A stretch of DNA of 64,000 nucleotides from Roseovarius pacificus (GTDB lineage: Bacteria > Pseudomonadota > Alphaproteobacteria > Rhodobacterales > Rhodobacteraceae): the NCBI RefSeq assembly GCF_900142665.1, contig NZ_FRBR01000010.1, positions 62,001-126,000 on the forward strand, read 5' to 3'. The stretch's first letter is position 1. Each line of letters starts with the position of its first letter. The notes beneath the pieces were generated by a model that did not search any database, was not told the origin of the DNA, and worked only from the letters and a program-made list of their open reading frames with translations. Of the stretch, positions 8,175 through 17,139 are shown one piece after another. The translations under genes and the position numbers were made by a program.

Positions 8175-10127
8175 CTAGTCCGACACGGTGCGCAGCGTTG
8201 TGCCCGTCAGTTCCTGCGAGAACGGCACCGGGTGCGGCGGCTTGCCGAGGCGGGCGCGGTAGACCGGCAGGCTTTCGGCGACGCGCATCACGTAGTTGCG
8301 GGTTTCGCGAAACGGGATGTGTTCGATCCAGTCCACCACGTCGATGCCGCCGCTGCGGGGATCGCCGCTTTCTGCCATCCAGTCGCGGGGGCGGCCCGGA
8401 CCGGCGTTATACCCGGCGGCCATCATCACCACGTTGCCGTCGAACCGTTCGGCCAGCCCGGCCAGGTAGGTGCTGCCGAGGCGCACGTTATAGCGCCAGT
8501 CGTTGAACACACGGACGCGGGAATGGTCGGATTCGCCAAGCACACGGGCCATGTCGCCGGCGGTGCCGGGCATGAGCTGCATCAGGCCCATCGCACCCGC
8601 GCCGCTGACGACGCGGTGGTCGAATTCGCTTTCGCGGCGGGCGATGGACAGGGCCAGCTCCATCGGCACGGGCAGGTCCATGTCGGTCATCGGGTGCAGG
8701 GCGTAATAGGGCGCGGGCAGGACGATGCCGCGCTGTGCGCCCGCCTTGCCGATCATCACTTGCAGGTGGGCTTGCCCCAGTTCGGCCAGGATCGCGCCCA
8801 GTTGCCCCAGCCCGGTGGCGTCGAGACTGTCGGACAGGTGCACGAAGAACCGCTCGGCGAGGTTCAGCTCGTCCGCGGCGAGGGCCAGGATCGCCGCCTT
8901 GTAGACCAGGCTTTGGGTAAAGGCCGCCTGCCGGGGATCGGGCAGGGCCCTGTCGCCCGCAAGATCGGGGTCGGCGGGCAGACCGGCCTTTTCGGCGGCC
9001 AGGAGGCCATAGAAGCTGGTCTGATGCGCGGCGCCGCGGGCATAGGAGATCTGCGCGGCCTCGGGATCGCCGAGGGCCTCCTGCGCGCGCCCGATCCAGT
9101 ACCCGGCGCGGCCAAGGGAAATCGGTGTTTCGACCGCCGCGCGGAAGCGTTGGAAGTGATCGAGCGCCAGCGCCGGATCGTCGAGATAGGTCAGCGCCAG
9201 ATAGCCCGAGAGCCACTCCAGGTCGGCGAAGGACGAGCCATCGACCAGCCCGTGGCGCGACGCCAGGTCATAGGCCGTCTGCGCATTGCCCTCGCGCATC
9301 TGCGCGCGTGCGAGATAGCGCCGCCAGCCGGCCCATCGGCCCGGTTCGCCCAGACCCTCATCCGCGCGGCTCTGGCGCAGAATCACCTCGATCGCCTTGT
9401 CGCTGTCGTTGCGTTTCAGGTGGCGGTCGAACAGGGCATGAGCCACCAGCGGATCGGTTTGCAGGGCCTCGGGCACATCGTCAGGCGCGATCTTGCCGTC
9501 TTCGACCTGCTGGCGGGTTTCGGCCACCTTGCGCCGGTTCTCGCTGACCAGCGGGACCATCTGCGCCACGTCGCGCAGCCCGCGCCAGAGCGCCATGTCG
9601 AGCCGTGTATCGTGGTGCTGCGCCAACAGGTCCGCGTGGCGTGCGATGAACTGATCGTGTTCGGCGGTGGACAGGTCCATGGTCAGCCATGCCAGGACCA
9701 GTGTCGCCTCGGCCTCGCCGGTCCGGTCCGCGGCCAGAAGGGTGCGGGCATGGGCCAGCGCGCCTGCGCCGGTTTGCGGCAAGTGCCCGTCGAAAAAGGC
9801 CAGAATCTGCGAATCGGTCCCGGCTATGGCCATCCGCTCTTCGCTTTGGCGGCGCAGGTAGTCGAGGCCGGGCCAGTCGGAATGCGCGTCGAGAAAGGCC
9901 ACAACCTCGCCCGGTGTGCCCTGCCCGTCGCTGAGGCGATACCACTCGATCAGCGCCGATGCAGCCGGGCCATCACGCTCGGCCAGGCGCGCGGCGACAT
10001 CCCATCGCCCGCCTTCCATCGCGTAAAGCGCCGCCGCCAGCGGACGCGGCGCAATGCGCGCCGGTTCGGCCGATGAGAGGCTTGCAAGCCCGACAACAAG
10101 CCCGATGAGAAAGCAGAACAGGCGCAT
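8175..10127 (-). CDS. Soluble lytic murein transglycosylase (Slt-type)
   Basis: This is a periplasmic lytic transglycosylase of about 650 residues. The N-terminus (MRLFCFLIGLVVGLASLSSA) is a signal peptide. A long helical, superhelical-ring-like region follows. The catalytic SLT domain is C-terminal, with the catalytic glutamate in ARRESEFD and the substrate-groove motif GAMGLMQLMPGTA. It cleaves peptidoglycan between MurNAc and GlcNAc to give 1,6-anhydro-muropeptides. In-frame starts at 10148, 10139 and 10127 are possible; I prefer 10127, with AAGAG just upstream and the signal peptide beginning at once. It diverges from dapA, and the 176-bp gap contains an inverted repeat. Confidence 0.9.
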   Translation of the reverse strand: MRLFCFLIGLVVGLASLSSAEPARIAPRPLAAALYAMEGGRWDVAARLAERDGPAASALIEWYRLSDGQGTPGEVVAFLDAHSDWPGLDYLRRQSEERMAIAGTDSQILAFFDGHLPQTGAGALAHARTLLAADRTGEAEATLVLAWLTMDLSTAEHDQFIARHADLLAQHHDTRLDMALWRGLRDVAQMVPLVSENRRKVAETRQQVEDGKIAPDDVPEALQTDPLVAHALFDRHLKRNDSDKAIEVILRQSRADEGLGEPGRWAGWRRYLARAQMREGNAQTAYDLASRHGLVDGSSFADLEWLSGYLALTYLDDPALALDHFQRFRAAVETPISLGRAGYWIGRAQEALGDPEAAQISYARGAAHQTSFYGLLAAEKAGLPADPDLAGDRALPDPRQAAFTQSLVYKAAILALAADELNLAERFFVHLSDSLDATGLGQLGAILAELGQAHLQVMIGKAGAQRGIVLPAPYYALHPMTDMDLPVPMELALSIARRESEFDHRVVSGAGAMGLMQLMPGTAGDMARVLGESDHSRVRVFNDWRYNVRLGSTYLAGLAERFDGNVVMMAAGYNAGPGRPRDWMAESGDPRSGGIDVVDWIEHIPFRETRNYVMRVAESLPVYRARLGKPPHPVPFSQELTGTTLRTVSD

Positions 10128-10191
10128 GATCTCTTGCATTTCCCGCAAAGGCGAAGGATAGACAGCGCCAGCCTATGCGCGCGCAAGGGCC

Positions 10192-10219
10192 CCGTCCAAT
10201 CACAAACGGTAATGGACGG
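10192..10219. promoter_or_regulatory. Inverted repeat in the slt-dapA divergent region
   Basis: CCGTCCA (10192-10198) and TGGACGG (10213-10219) form a perfect 7-bp inverted repeat with a 14-bp spacer, 65 bp upstream of slt and 85 bp upstream of dapA. The placement fits an operator, but no regulator is recognised. Confidence 0.3.
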
Positions 10220-10303
10220 CGGTCTGTTGCCAACGCGCGGTATGGGCGAAGATCAGACAGGGGCATTGCGGCCCCGCAAGTGACGACAAGAAAGGAGCGT
10301 GTC

Positions 10304-11179
10304 ATGTTCAAAGGATCTTTTCCTGCCCTGGTCACGCCGTTCAAGAACGGCGAGCTGGATCTGGACACGCTGAAGAAACTTGTCGAATGGCATATCGGCG
10401 AAGGCAGCAAGGGCCTGGTTCCGGTGGGCACGACGGGCGAAAGCCCCACGCTGACCCATGAAGAGCATGAAACGGTGGTCGAGGAAGTGGTGCGCGCGGT
10501 GAACGGGCGCATTCCGGTGATCGCCGGGGCGGGCAGCAACAACACGCTGGAATCGATCCGCTTCATGCAGCACGCCCAGAAGGTGGGCGCCGATGCCGCG
10601 CTGGTGGTGACGCCCTATTACAACAAGCCCACGCAGGCGGGCCTGATCGCGCATTTCACCGCGCTGCACGATTGCTGCGAGTTGCCGATCGTCATCTACA
10701 ACATTCCGGGCCGGTCGGTGATCGACATGACGCCCGAGACCATGGGCCAACTGGCGAAACTGCCACGCATCATTGGGGTCAAGGACGCCACCGGCGATCT
10801 GGCGCGTGTCAGCCTGCAACGCATGACCTGCGGCAAGGATTTCATCCAGATTTCCGGCGAGGACGCCACCGCGCACGGGTTCAACGCGCAGGGCGGGGTC
10901 GGCGTGATCTCGGTCACCGCCAATGTCGCGCCCAAGCTGGTTTCGCAGGTGCAGGAGGCGACGCTGGAGGGCGACTATGCCCGCGCGCTGGACTTGCAGG
11001 ACCGGCTGATGCCGCTGCACAAGGCGATCTTTACCGAGCCGGGGCTGGTGGGCGCGAAATACGCCATGTCGCGTCTGGACCTGTGCAGCGAAGAGGTGCG
11101 TTCGCCGCTGGTGGGATTGACGGATGCGACCAAGGCGCTGATCGACGACGCGATGCGCCATGCAGGGCTGACGAACTGA
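10304..11179 (+). CDS. dapA: 4-hydroxy-tetrahydrodipicolinate synthase
   Basis: This 291-residue TIM-barrel enzyme condenses pyruvate with aspartate semialdehyde, the first committed step of the DAP/lysine branch, which also feeds peptidoglycan cross-links. The Schiff-base lysine lies in GVKDATGD (K160), the catalytic tyrosine in IYNIPGRS (Y132) and the GTTGE loop at 42-46. The length equals that of E. coli DapA (292). AAAGGAG lies about 7 nt ahead of the ATG at 10304. The enzyme supplying its substrate, aspartate-semialdehyde dehydrogenase, is encoded about 10 kb downstream in this window. Confidence 0.96.
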   Translation: MFKGSFPALVTPFKNGELDLDTLKKLVEWHIGEGSKGLVPVGTTGESPTLTHEEHETVVEEVVRAVNGRIPVIAGAGSNNTLESIRFMQHAQKVGADAALVVTPYYNKPTQAGLIAHFTALHDCCELPIVIYNIPGRSVIDMTPETMGQLAKLPRIIGVKDATGDLARVSLQRMTCGKDFIQISGEDATAHGFNAQGGVGVISVTANVAPKLVSQVQEATLEGDYARALDLQDRLMPLHKAIFTEPGLVGAKYAMSRLDLCSEEVRSPLVGLTDATKALIDDAMRHAGLTN

Positions 11180-11213
11180 AGCCGGGACACCGGATACGGC
11201 CCCGCCAGCCCTT

Positions 11214-11912
11214 TCAGTCCACCCGGCGCACGTAGAGGTGATTGCCCTCGCGCCGGGTTTCCAGAACCTTGATCGCCGCCACCAGATCGCTGAGTTTGCG
11301 ATGCCCGTAGGTGCGGGTGTCGAAATCGGGGTTGGCGGCGGTCACTTGCTGGCCGAGGCGGCCAAGCGTGTACCAGTCGCTGTCCTGGTCGATGCTGTCC
11401 ATCGCCTTGAACAGCAGGTCGCGCGCCTCGGTCAGGTTGCTTGAGCGTTTCGGCGCGGGCGCATCGGCGGTTTCGGAGCCAAGGTTTTCCAGATAGATGA
11501 AGCGTTTGCAGGCCTTGCGGAAGGCCTCGGGCGTCTTGCGCGCGCCGATGCCGTAGACCTCGAGCCCCTGTTCGCGGATGCGGCTGGCCAGACGGGTGAA
11601 ATCGCTGTCGGAACTGACCAGAACGAAACCGTCGAAGCGGCCCGAATGCATCAGGTCCATCGCGTCGATCACCAGCGCGATATCGCTGGCATTCTTGCCG
11701 ACGGTGTTGGCGGGCTGGTGGTGCGGCACGAGGCCGAATTCGGCCTGCACCTTGTTCCAGCCGCTCATGAGCTGCGAGGAGAAATCGCCATAGCAGCGGC
11801 GCACGCTGGCCTCGCCGATGGCGGCGATCTCGTCGAAGATCGCCTCGGTCCATTTCGGCGAGGTGTTGTCGGCGTCGATCAGGACGGCCAGCAGGGGGGT
11901 ACGGTCGGGCAT
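11214..11912 (-). CDS. NYN-domain protein with C-terminal OST-HTH (LOTUS) domain
   Basis: This 232-residue protein joins a LabA-like NYN (PIN-fold) domain, residues about 5-145, to a C-terminal OST-HTH/LOTUS domain, residues about 160-232. The acidic putative nuclease residues are visible in VLIDADN, NASDIALVIDAMD and VSSDSDFTRLA. The LOTUS part includes PDFDTRTYGHRKLSDLV. NYN domains are metal-dependent RNases and OST-HTH domains bind RNA, so an RNA processing or decay role is likely; the target is unknown. The ATG at 11912 is chosen over 11927 because AAAGGA lies 6 nt upstream of it. It lies 20 nt downstream of the yghU-like gene on the same strand. Confidence 0.88.
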   Translation of the reverse strand: MPDRTPLLAVLIDADNTSPKWTEAIFDEIAAIGEASVRRCYGDFSSQLMSGWNKVQAEFGLVPHHQPANTVGKNASDIALVIDAMDLMHSGRFDGFVLVSSDSDFTRLASRIREQGLEVYGIGARKTPEAFRKACKRFIYLENLGSETADAPAPKRSSNLTEARDLLFKAMDSIDQDSDWYTLGRLGQQVTAANPDFDTRTYGHRKLSDLVAAIKVLETRREGNHLYVRRVD

Positions 11913-11932
11913 GGCGCGTCCTTTCATCGGGG

Positions 11933-12811
11933 TCAGTCGGCGCTGCCGCCGATCTTGTCCTGGGTTTTCGTGTCGAAATCGCCCGCATCGTGGCGTTCGA
12001 GCAGTTGTTCGTGCGGTTCGCCGCTGGTGCGGTTGACCATGCGGCCCCGCCGGACCGCCGGGCGCGCGTCGATCTTCTGTGCCCAGGCCATGACGTTTTC
12101 ATAGCTGGCCGCATCGAGGAAGGTCGCCGCATCACCGTATTGCCGCCCCAGCACGAGGTTACCGTACCACGGCCAGATTGCCATGTCGGCAATGCTGTAC
12201 GCATCGCCCGCAATGAAGGGCCGCCCGGCCAGTTGCCGGTCGAGCACGTCGAGCTGGCGTTTGACCTCCATCGTGAAACGGTCGATCGGGTATTGCCACT
12301 GTTCCGGCGCATAATGGTAGAAATGCCCGAACCCGCCGCCCAGATAGGGCGCGCTGCCCATCTGCCAGAACAGCCAGTTGAGCGTTTCGGTGCGCCCCGG
12401 ACCCGAGGCGGGAAGGAAGGCGCCGAATTTCTCGGCCAGGTGCAGCAGGATCGAGCCGGATTCGAAAACGCGCAGCGGTTCGGCCCCGGTGCGGTCGACC
12501 AGTGCGGGGATCTTGGAATTGGGGTTCACCTGAACGAAGCCGCTGCCGAACTGATCGCCGTCGCCGATACGGATCAGCCAGGCGTCGTATTCGGCGGCGT
12601 GACCGGCGGCGAGGAGTTCCTCGAACATCACGGTGACCTTGACGCCGTTGGGCGTGCCCATCGAATAAAGCTGAAACGGGTGCTGGCCGACCGGCAGTTC
12701 CTTGTCATGGGTGGGGCCTGCGATGGGGCGGTTGATCGAGGCGAACCGGCCGCCTGACGGAACCTCCCATGTCCAGACCTTTGGGGGGGTGTAGCCGTTT
12801 GTATCGCTCAT
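11933..12811 (-). CDS. yghU: YghU-type glutathione S-transferase (disulfide-bond reductase)
   Basis: This 292-residue cytoplasmic GST-family protein is close to E. coli YghU throughout. Landmarks are KVWTWEVPSGG at the N-terminus, HPFQLYSMGTPNG, the glutathione-contacting FESGSILLHLAEKF and GGGFGHFYHYAP. YghU binds two glutathiones and acts as a disulfide-bond reductase with weak transferase activity. The start at 12811 begins the conserved region; in-frame extension upstream to 12937 is not conserved. The next gene upstream on this strand is glutathione-dependent formaldehyde dehydrogenase, so two glutathione enzymes are adjacent, although a hairpin separates them. Confidence 0.93.
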   Translation of the reverse strand: MSDTNGYTPPKVWTWEVPSGGRFASINRPIAGPTHDKELPVGQHPFQLYSMGTPNGVKVTVMFEELLAAGHAAEYDAWLIRIGDGDQFGSGFVQVNPNSKIPALVDRTGAEPLRVFESGSILLHLAEKFGAFLPASGPGRTETLNWLFWQMGSAPYLGGGFGHFYHYAPEQWQYPIDRFTMEVKRQLDVLDRQLAGRPFIAGDAYSIADMAIWPWYGNLVLGRQYGDAATFLDAASYENVMAWAQKIDARPAVRRGRMVNRTSGEPHEQLLERHDAGDFDTKTQDKIGGSAD

Positions 12812-12906
12812 GCTGCCTGTCCTTCGGAGATCCGTGGGGAATGGCCCACGGGAGTGCTGTGGTTCGTCAGCGAACTTATGCCATTGAGGCCTATCAACAA
12901 TGTTGA

Positions 12907-12932
12907 GGGCCGCACAAGGGAATGTGCGGCCC
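12907..12932 (-). terminator. Strong hairpin between formaldehyde dehydrogenase and yghU genes
   Basis: GGGCCGCACA (12907-12916) and TGTGCGGCCC (12923-12932) form a perfect 10-bp stem with a 6-nt loop, 33 nt past the stop of the class III dehydrogenase gene. No T-run follows on either strand, so it may slow or end transcription imperfectly, or protect an mRNA 3' end. Confidence 0.45.
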
Positions 12933-12964
12933 TGCAAATCACATCTGTCGTGAGCCTGTGGCGA

Positions 12965-14077
<1,113 letters not shown>

Positions 14078-14209
14078 GATAATCCCTCCGGGTTTCGATT
14101 TGCGCCGAGTCTGAGCGAAATGACGCGGAGTTTCAATTCCCATGAGCGACAGGGGATGGACCGTGCCCGACTTGAATGGCACCATTCGCGACACGCAAGG
14201 AGAGAGACG

Positions 14210-14479
14210 ATGAAATATCTGATGGCGGCCCTGTGCGCACTGGCCCTGACCGGCTGCGTCGAGGAGGAGAACAGCATGCCGGACATGAGCGGAACATGCG
14301 GCGCGGACGGGATGCAGCATCTGGTGGGCCAGCCGCGCGAGGCGTTCGACGACAGCGGTATTGACGGCGCGATGCGCATATTGCCGCCGGCGTCGATGAT
14401 GACGATGGACCACCGGCCCGACCGCCTGAATATCGAGCTGGACGAGGACGATATCATCACCCGGCTGTGGTGCGGTTGA
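14210..14479 (+). CDS. I78-family peptidase inhibitor lipoprotein
   Basis: This 89-residue protein has a lipoprotein signal (MKYLMAALCALALTGC, lipobox LTGC) and then a peptidase inhibitor I78 domain. Family marks are the disulfide-forming cysteines in CGADGMQHLVGQ and the terminal LWCG, with the conserved RPDRLNIELDEDD before it. I78 proteins inhibit secreted serine proteases, so it may protect the periplasm from its own or foreign proteases. GGAGAGA precedes the ATG. It is divergent from the formaldehyde dehydrogenase gene with 132 bp between them. Confidence 0.88.
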   Translation: MKYLMAALCALALTGCVEEENSMPDMSGTCGADGMQHLVGQPREAFDDSGIDGAMRILPPASMMTMDHRPDRLNIELDEDDIITRLWCG

Positions 14480-14533
14480 ACGCCGGGCGCGAAATCTCTT
14501 GATTTGCACGGGTTTCGAGGCAAGGCTGTTGGC

Positions 14534-14878
14534 ATGAACTTTCAATCGCCCCCACCGTTTTCGGCCAGTGGCAGTCAGGATCAGGTGGCCTTTCACCGGA
14601 CCGAACTGAATATCATCCTGTCGCTTTACGGGCGCATGGTGGCGGCGGGCGAGTGGCGTGACTACGGAATTTCATCGTTGCGCGACGTGGCGGTGTTTTC
14701 GGTCTTCCGGCGCACGGCCGAGCATCCGCTGTATCGCATCGAAAAACGCCCCAAACTGCGCAGCAAGCAGGGGCTCTATGCGGTGATCGGCATGGACGGA
14801 CAGATATTGAAGCGCGGTCACGATCTGAAAACCGTGCTGCGGGTGCTGGAACGCAAGCTGATCCGCTCGGTGGAGTGA
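14534..14878 (+). CDS. DUF2794-family protein
   Basis: This 114-residue cytoplasmic protein matches DUF2794, a family of small alphaproteobacterial proteins without assigned function. The recognisable core is FHRTELNIILSLYGRMVAAGEWRDY followed by the basic stretch YRIEKRPKLRSKQGLYAV (no predicted membrane segment). The ATG at 14534 gives the usual family length; the ribosome site is weak. It follows the I78 lipoprotein by 54 nt on the same strand and could share its transcript. Confidence 0.82.
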   Translation: MNFQSPPPFSASGSQDQVAFHRTELNIILSLYGRMVAAGEWRDYGISSLRDVAVFSVFRRTAEHPLYRIEKRPKLRSKQGLYAVIGMDGQILKRGHDLKTVLRVLERKLIRSVE

Positions 14879-15335
14879 AGGGCGGAAGCGTGATTGCCCG
14901 TATCAATAGTCAGGACATTTGCCCTTTGGGTGCCGCTGTGCTCCGGCGTTGTTTGCCTGCCGCTACAGGGCCAGCAGCTTATCGGCACCCGCCGCCCGGG
15001 TACGCCACTTCGTGAAAAATCCGGTTGAAAATCCCGGCCGACCATGCGTGCCGGGCATCGCCCGACCGCGGGTGGGCGACCGACGGTCTTTCGATGGCAA
15101 TTTATGGTTAGGATCACATCCAACGGTGGTTCGGAGGGCTGCCGATGCAGGATCGCCCGCCCGGGGGGCGGTCGGGCGATGCCCGGCGGCGCGCAAGGCG
15201 CGCCTTGATTCCGGGCGAGGGCAAGGTTCGGTGCGTCCCGCTTAACGGCCATCGCCGCCAAATGCGGTTATTGCGCCGCGCGAGGGGCATTGCGGTCATC
15301 ATCAGGTCAGAGCCAGACCATGATATCCGAGCCGA
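14879..15335. other. 457-bp non-coding gap rich in inverted repeats
   Basis: No convincing gene fits here: the open frames lack ribosome sites and family features. The stretch separates the DUF2794 gene from the convergent agmatinase gene. It holds the 138-bp inverted-repeat element at 15050-15187 and, just after it, a perfect 14-bp palindrome CAAGGCGCGCCTTG at 15194-15207. Confidence 0.6.
15050..15187. repeat. 138-bp element bounded by 20-bp perfect inverted repeats
   Basis: The arm at 15050-15069 is the exact reverse complement of 15168-15187. Pairing continues inward: 15070-15079 (GGGTGGGCGA) pairs with 15153-15162 (TCGCCCGCCC) with one G-T wobble, leaving a five-G bulge on one side. That gives about 30 bp of near-continuous stem around a 73-nt internal segment. 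The motif ATCGCCCG and its complement recur in both arms, so alternative hairpins are possible. It could be a MITE-like repeat or a structured RNA; no transposase is present and no clear target-site duplication is seen. Confidence 0.7.
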
Positions 15336-16301
15336 TCACCCCTGCGCCGGACCGCCCACCATCACGCAGAGCAGTTCGAACATGATCGACACGCCCAGAA
15401 AAGCCGTGCCGCCCGAGGGATCGAAGGGCGGTGAGACCTCGACCATGTCGGCGCCGACGATGGTCAGCCCGGCCAGTTCGCGCACCACCTGCAAGGCCTG
15501 ATAGCTGTTCGGCCCGCCCACTTCGGGGGTGCCGGTACCGGGGGCGAAGGTGGGATCGACGAAGTCGATATCATAGCTGACATAGGTCGCGCCATCGCCC
15601 GCGATCTCGCGCGCTTCGGCCATCACATCGGCCACGCCGCGATCATGGAATTCCTCGATCTCGATCAGGCGGATGCCCTCGGCCCTGGCGAAATCGCGAT
15701 CCTCGGAATCGTACATCGTGCCGCGAATGCCGATCTGCACCACGCGTTTCGGGTCGAGCAGGCCCTCCTCGACCGCGCGGCGGAACGGGGTGCCGTGGGT
15801 ATACATCGTGCCGCCGAAATAGGAATGGAACAGGTCGGTGTGGCTGTCGAAATGGACCATGCCCACCGGCGCATCCTTGGCCAGCGCGCGCAGCACCGGC
15901 AGCGAGGTCAGGTGATCGCCGCCCGCCGTCAGCGGCGTGATGCCCGCCTGCTTGATCCGGTCGTAGAACGCGGTGATCCGCGTCATCGAGTCGATGATGT
16001 CGGCGGGGTTCGGCCCGACATCGCCCAGATCGGCGCAATTCACCGCCTCGAACGGGCGGATGCCGCTGGCCTGATGCTGGGCGCGGATCATGGTGGAGGC
16101 ATCGCGCAACTGGCGCGGCCCGTGCCGGGGGCCGGGCCGGTTGGTGGTGCCGCTGTCCCACGGCACGCCGATCAGCCCGATATCGACATCGCCGAAACGC
16201 TCGTGTTCCGGCGGGACATAGGGCAGGCGCATGAAGGTCGGCACACCGGCAAAGCGCGGCAGGTCGAAGCCGGAAACGGGGTGGAAAAAGCTGTCGGACA
16301 T
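15336..16301 (-). CDS. speB: Agmatinase-family ureohydrolase
   Basis: This 321-residue manganese-dependent ureohydrolase has the binuclear metal motifs GGDHLT, HFDSHTD and SYDIDFVDP in family order. Agmatinases release urea from agmatine to give putrescine; close relatives act on guanidinobutyrate, guanidinopropionate or guanidine, and the loop residues do not settle the substrate. It lies 4 nt downstream of the NlpC/P60 gene on the same strand, so the two are probably in one operon with the M17 aminopeptidase. A role in polyamine formation or use of guanidino compounds as nitrogen source is likely. Confidence 0.85.
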   Translation of the reverse strand: MSDSFFHPVSGFDLPRFAGVPTFMRLPYVPPEHERFGDVDIGLIGVPWDSGTTNRPGPRHGPRQLRDASTMIRAQHQASGIRPFEAVNCADLGDVGPNPADIIDSMTRITAFYDRIKQAGITPLTAGGDHLTSLPVLRALAKDAPVGMVHFDSHTDLFHSYFGGTMYTHGTPFRRAVEEGLLDPKRVVQIGIRGTMYDSEDRDFARAEGIRLIEIEEFHDRGVADVMAEAREIAGDGATYVSYDIDFVDPTFAPGTGTPEVGGPNSYQALQVVRELAGLTIVGADMVEVSPPFDPSGGTAFLGVSIMFELLCVMVGGPAQG

Positions 16302-16305
16302 GGGG

Positions 16306-17139
16306 TTATCCTTTCAGTCGTTTGCGGGCGGTCACCGGGCCGTCGCCCTGCGCCGTGATCCGGGGAATGGCCTGTGTCAGCGGCTCATGGACTACGGCCA
16401 TGTGAAAGGCATTGGCATGCAACAGCGTGTCCGGGCCGGCCACCCATGCCACATGCCCTTTCCAGAACAGAAGGTCGCCCCGTTGCAGCGGGACGTCTTC
16501 GGGCAGATCGGCGCCAAGCGCGGTCTCTTGCAGGTCGCTGTCGCCGGGGCAGGCGATGCCGCAGGCCAGGCACCCGGCCTGCACCAGCCCGGAACAGTCG
16601 ATCCCAAGCGCCGAGTTGCCGCCCCACAGGTAAGGCGTGCCAAGGAACAGGTCGGCCACCGCGACGGGATCGTCGGCCAGTACGTCGAGCGGGGTCAGGT
16701 GCGGCGCGGGCACGTAGCCCTGCGGGGTTTCGGCAAAGTGCCCCTCCTGCCCCAGAACCGCCAGCCGCGCGCCATGGCTGAGCATGGCCAGTTCATGCGA
16801 TCTGAAATCCGGCGTCGGGTAGAGATGCGTTGCGCGGGCGGTGACGCGGTGGGTCGGGGGGTCTTCGTCCTGCCCCAGCTGATCGCTGCGCAGATAGCCG
16901 ACAAAACCGTCGCGCGCGGCCTGCACGAAGGCCCAGCCGCTGCGATCCTCAAGACAGGTGACGCCGTCGCCCATCAGCAACTGGCGTTCCCGCCGGCCGC
17001 CCGGCGCGTGCAGAAGATCGGCCACCGGCACGGTCACCTGACGCGCATCGCCTTCGGTGAAGCGATCCGCCGTGACCTGACCGCGCAGCGATACATGCGC
17101 AACGCGGGGATTGGCCGGGGTCAGGCGCGGGTCGTTCAC
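16306..17139 (-). CDS. NlpC/P60-family cysteine peptidase with SH3 domains
   Basis: This 277-residue protein has N-terminal bacterial SH3-like segments (about residues 30-150) and a C-terminal NlpC/P60 domain. The catalytic cysteine lies in GIDCSGLVQ, the catalytic histidine in GHVAWV and a third polar position in LLHANAFH. The layout resembles gamma-D-glutamyl-L-diamino acid endopeptidases such as YkfC, which cleave peptidoglycan peptides. There is no signal peptide, suggesting cytoplasmic turnover of imported muropeptides. Its start overlaps the stop of the M17 aminopeptidase gene by 4 nt. That coupling, and the next gene 4 nt downstream, point to a peptide-recycling operon. Confidence 0.88.
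   Translation of the reverse strand: MNDPRLTPANPRVAHVSLRGQVTADRFTEGDARQVTVPVADLLHAPGGRRERQLLMGDGVTCLEDRSGWAFVQAARDGFVGYLRSDQLGQDEDPPTHRVTARATHLYPTPDFRSHELAMLSHGARLAVLGQEGHFAETPQGYVPAPHLTPLDVLADDPVAVADLFLGTPYLWGGNSALGIDCSGLVQAGCLACGIACPGDSDLQETALGADLPEDVPLQRGDLLFWKGHVAWVAGPDTLLHANAFHMAVVHEPLTQAIPRITAQGDGPVTARKRLKG

Noticed and set aside
8232..10076. Long open frame on the plus strand opposite slt
   Set aside because: It lies wholly antisense to the well-supported transglycosylase, has no family features and reflects the high G+C third-position bias.
15050..15187. Insertion sequence
   Set aside because: No transposase frame lies between the inverted repeats and no clear target-site duplication flanks them, so at most a non-autonomous element.
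14919..15245. Possible small gene in the 457-bp gap
   Set aside because: There is no ribosome site or recognisable domain, and most of the frame is the inverted-repeat element itself.
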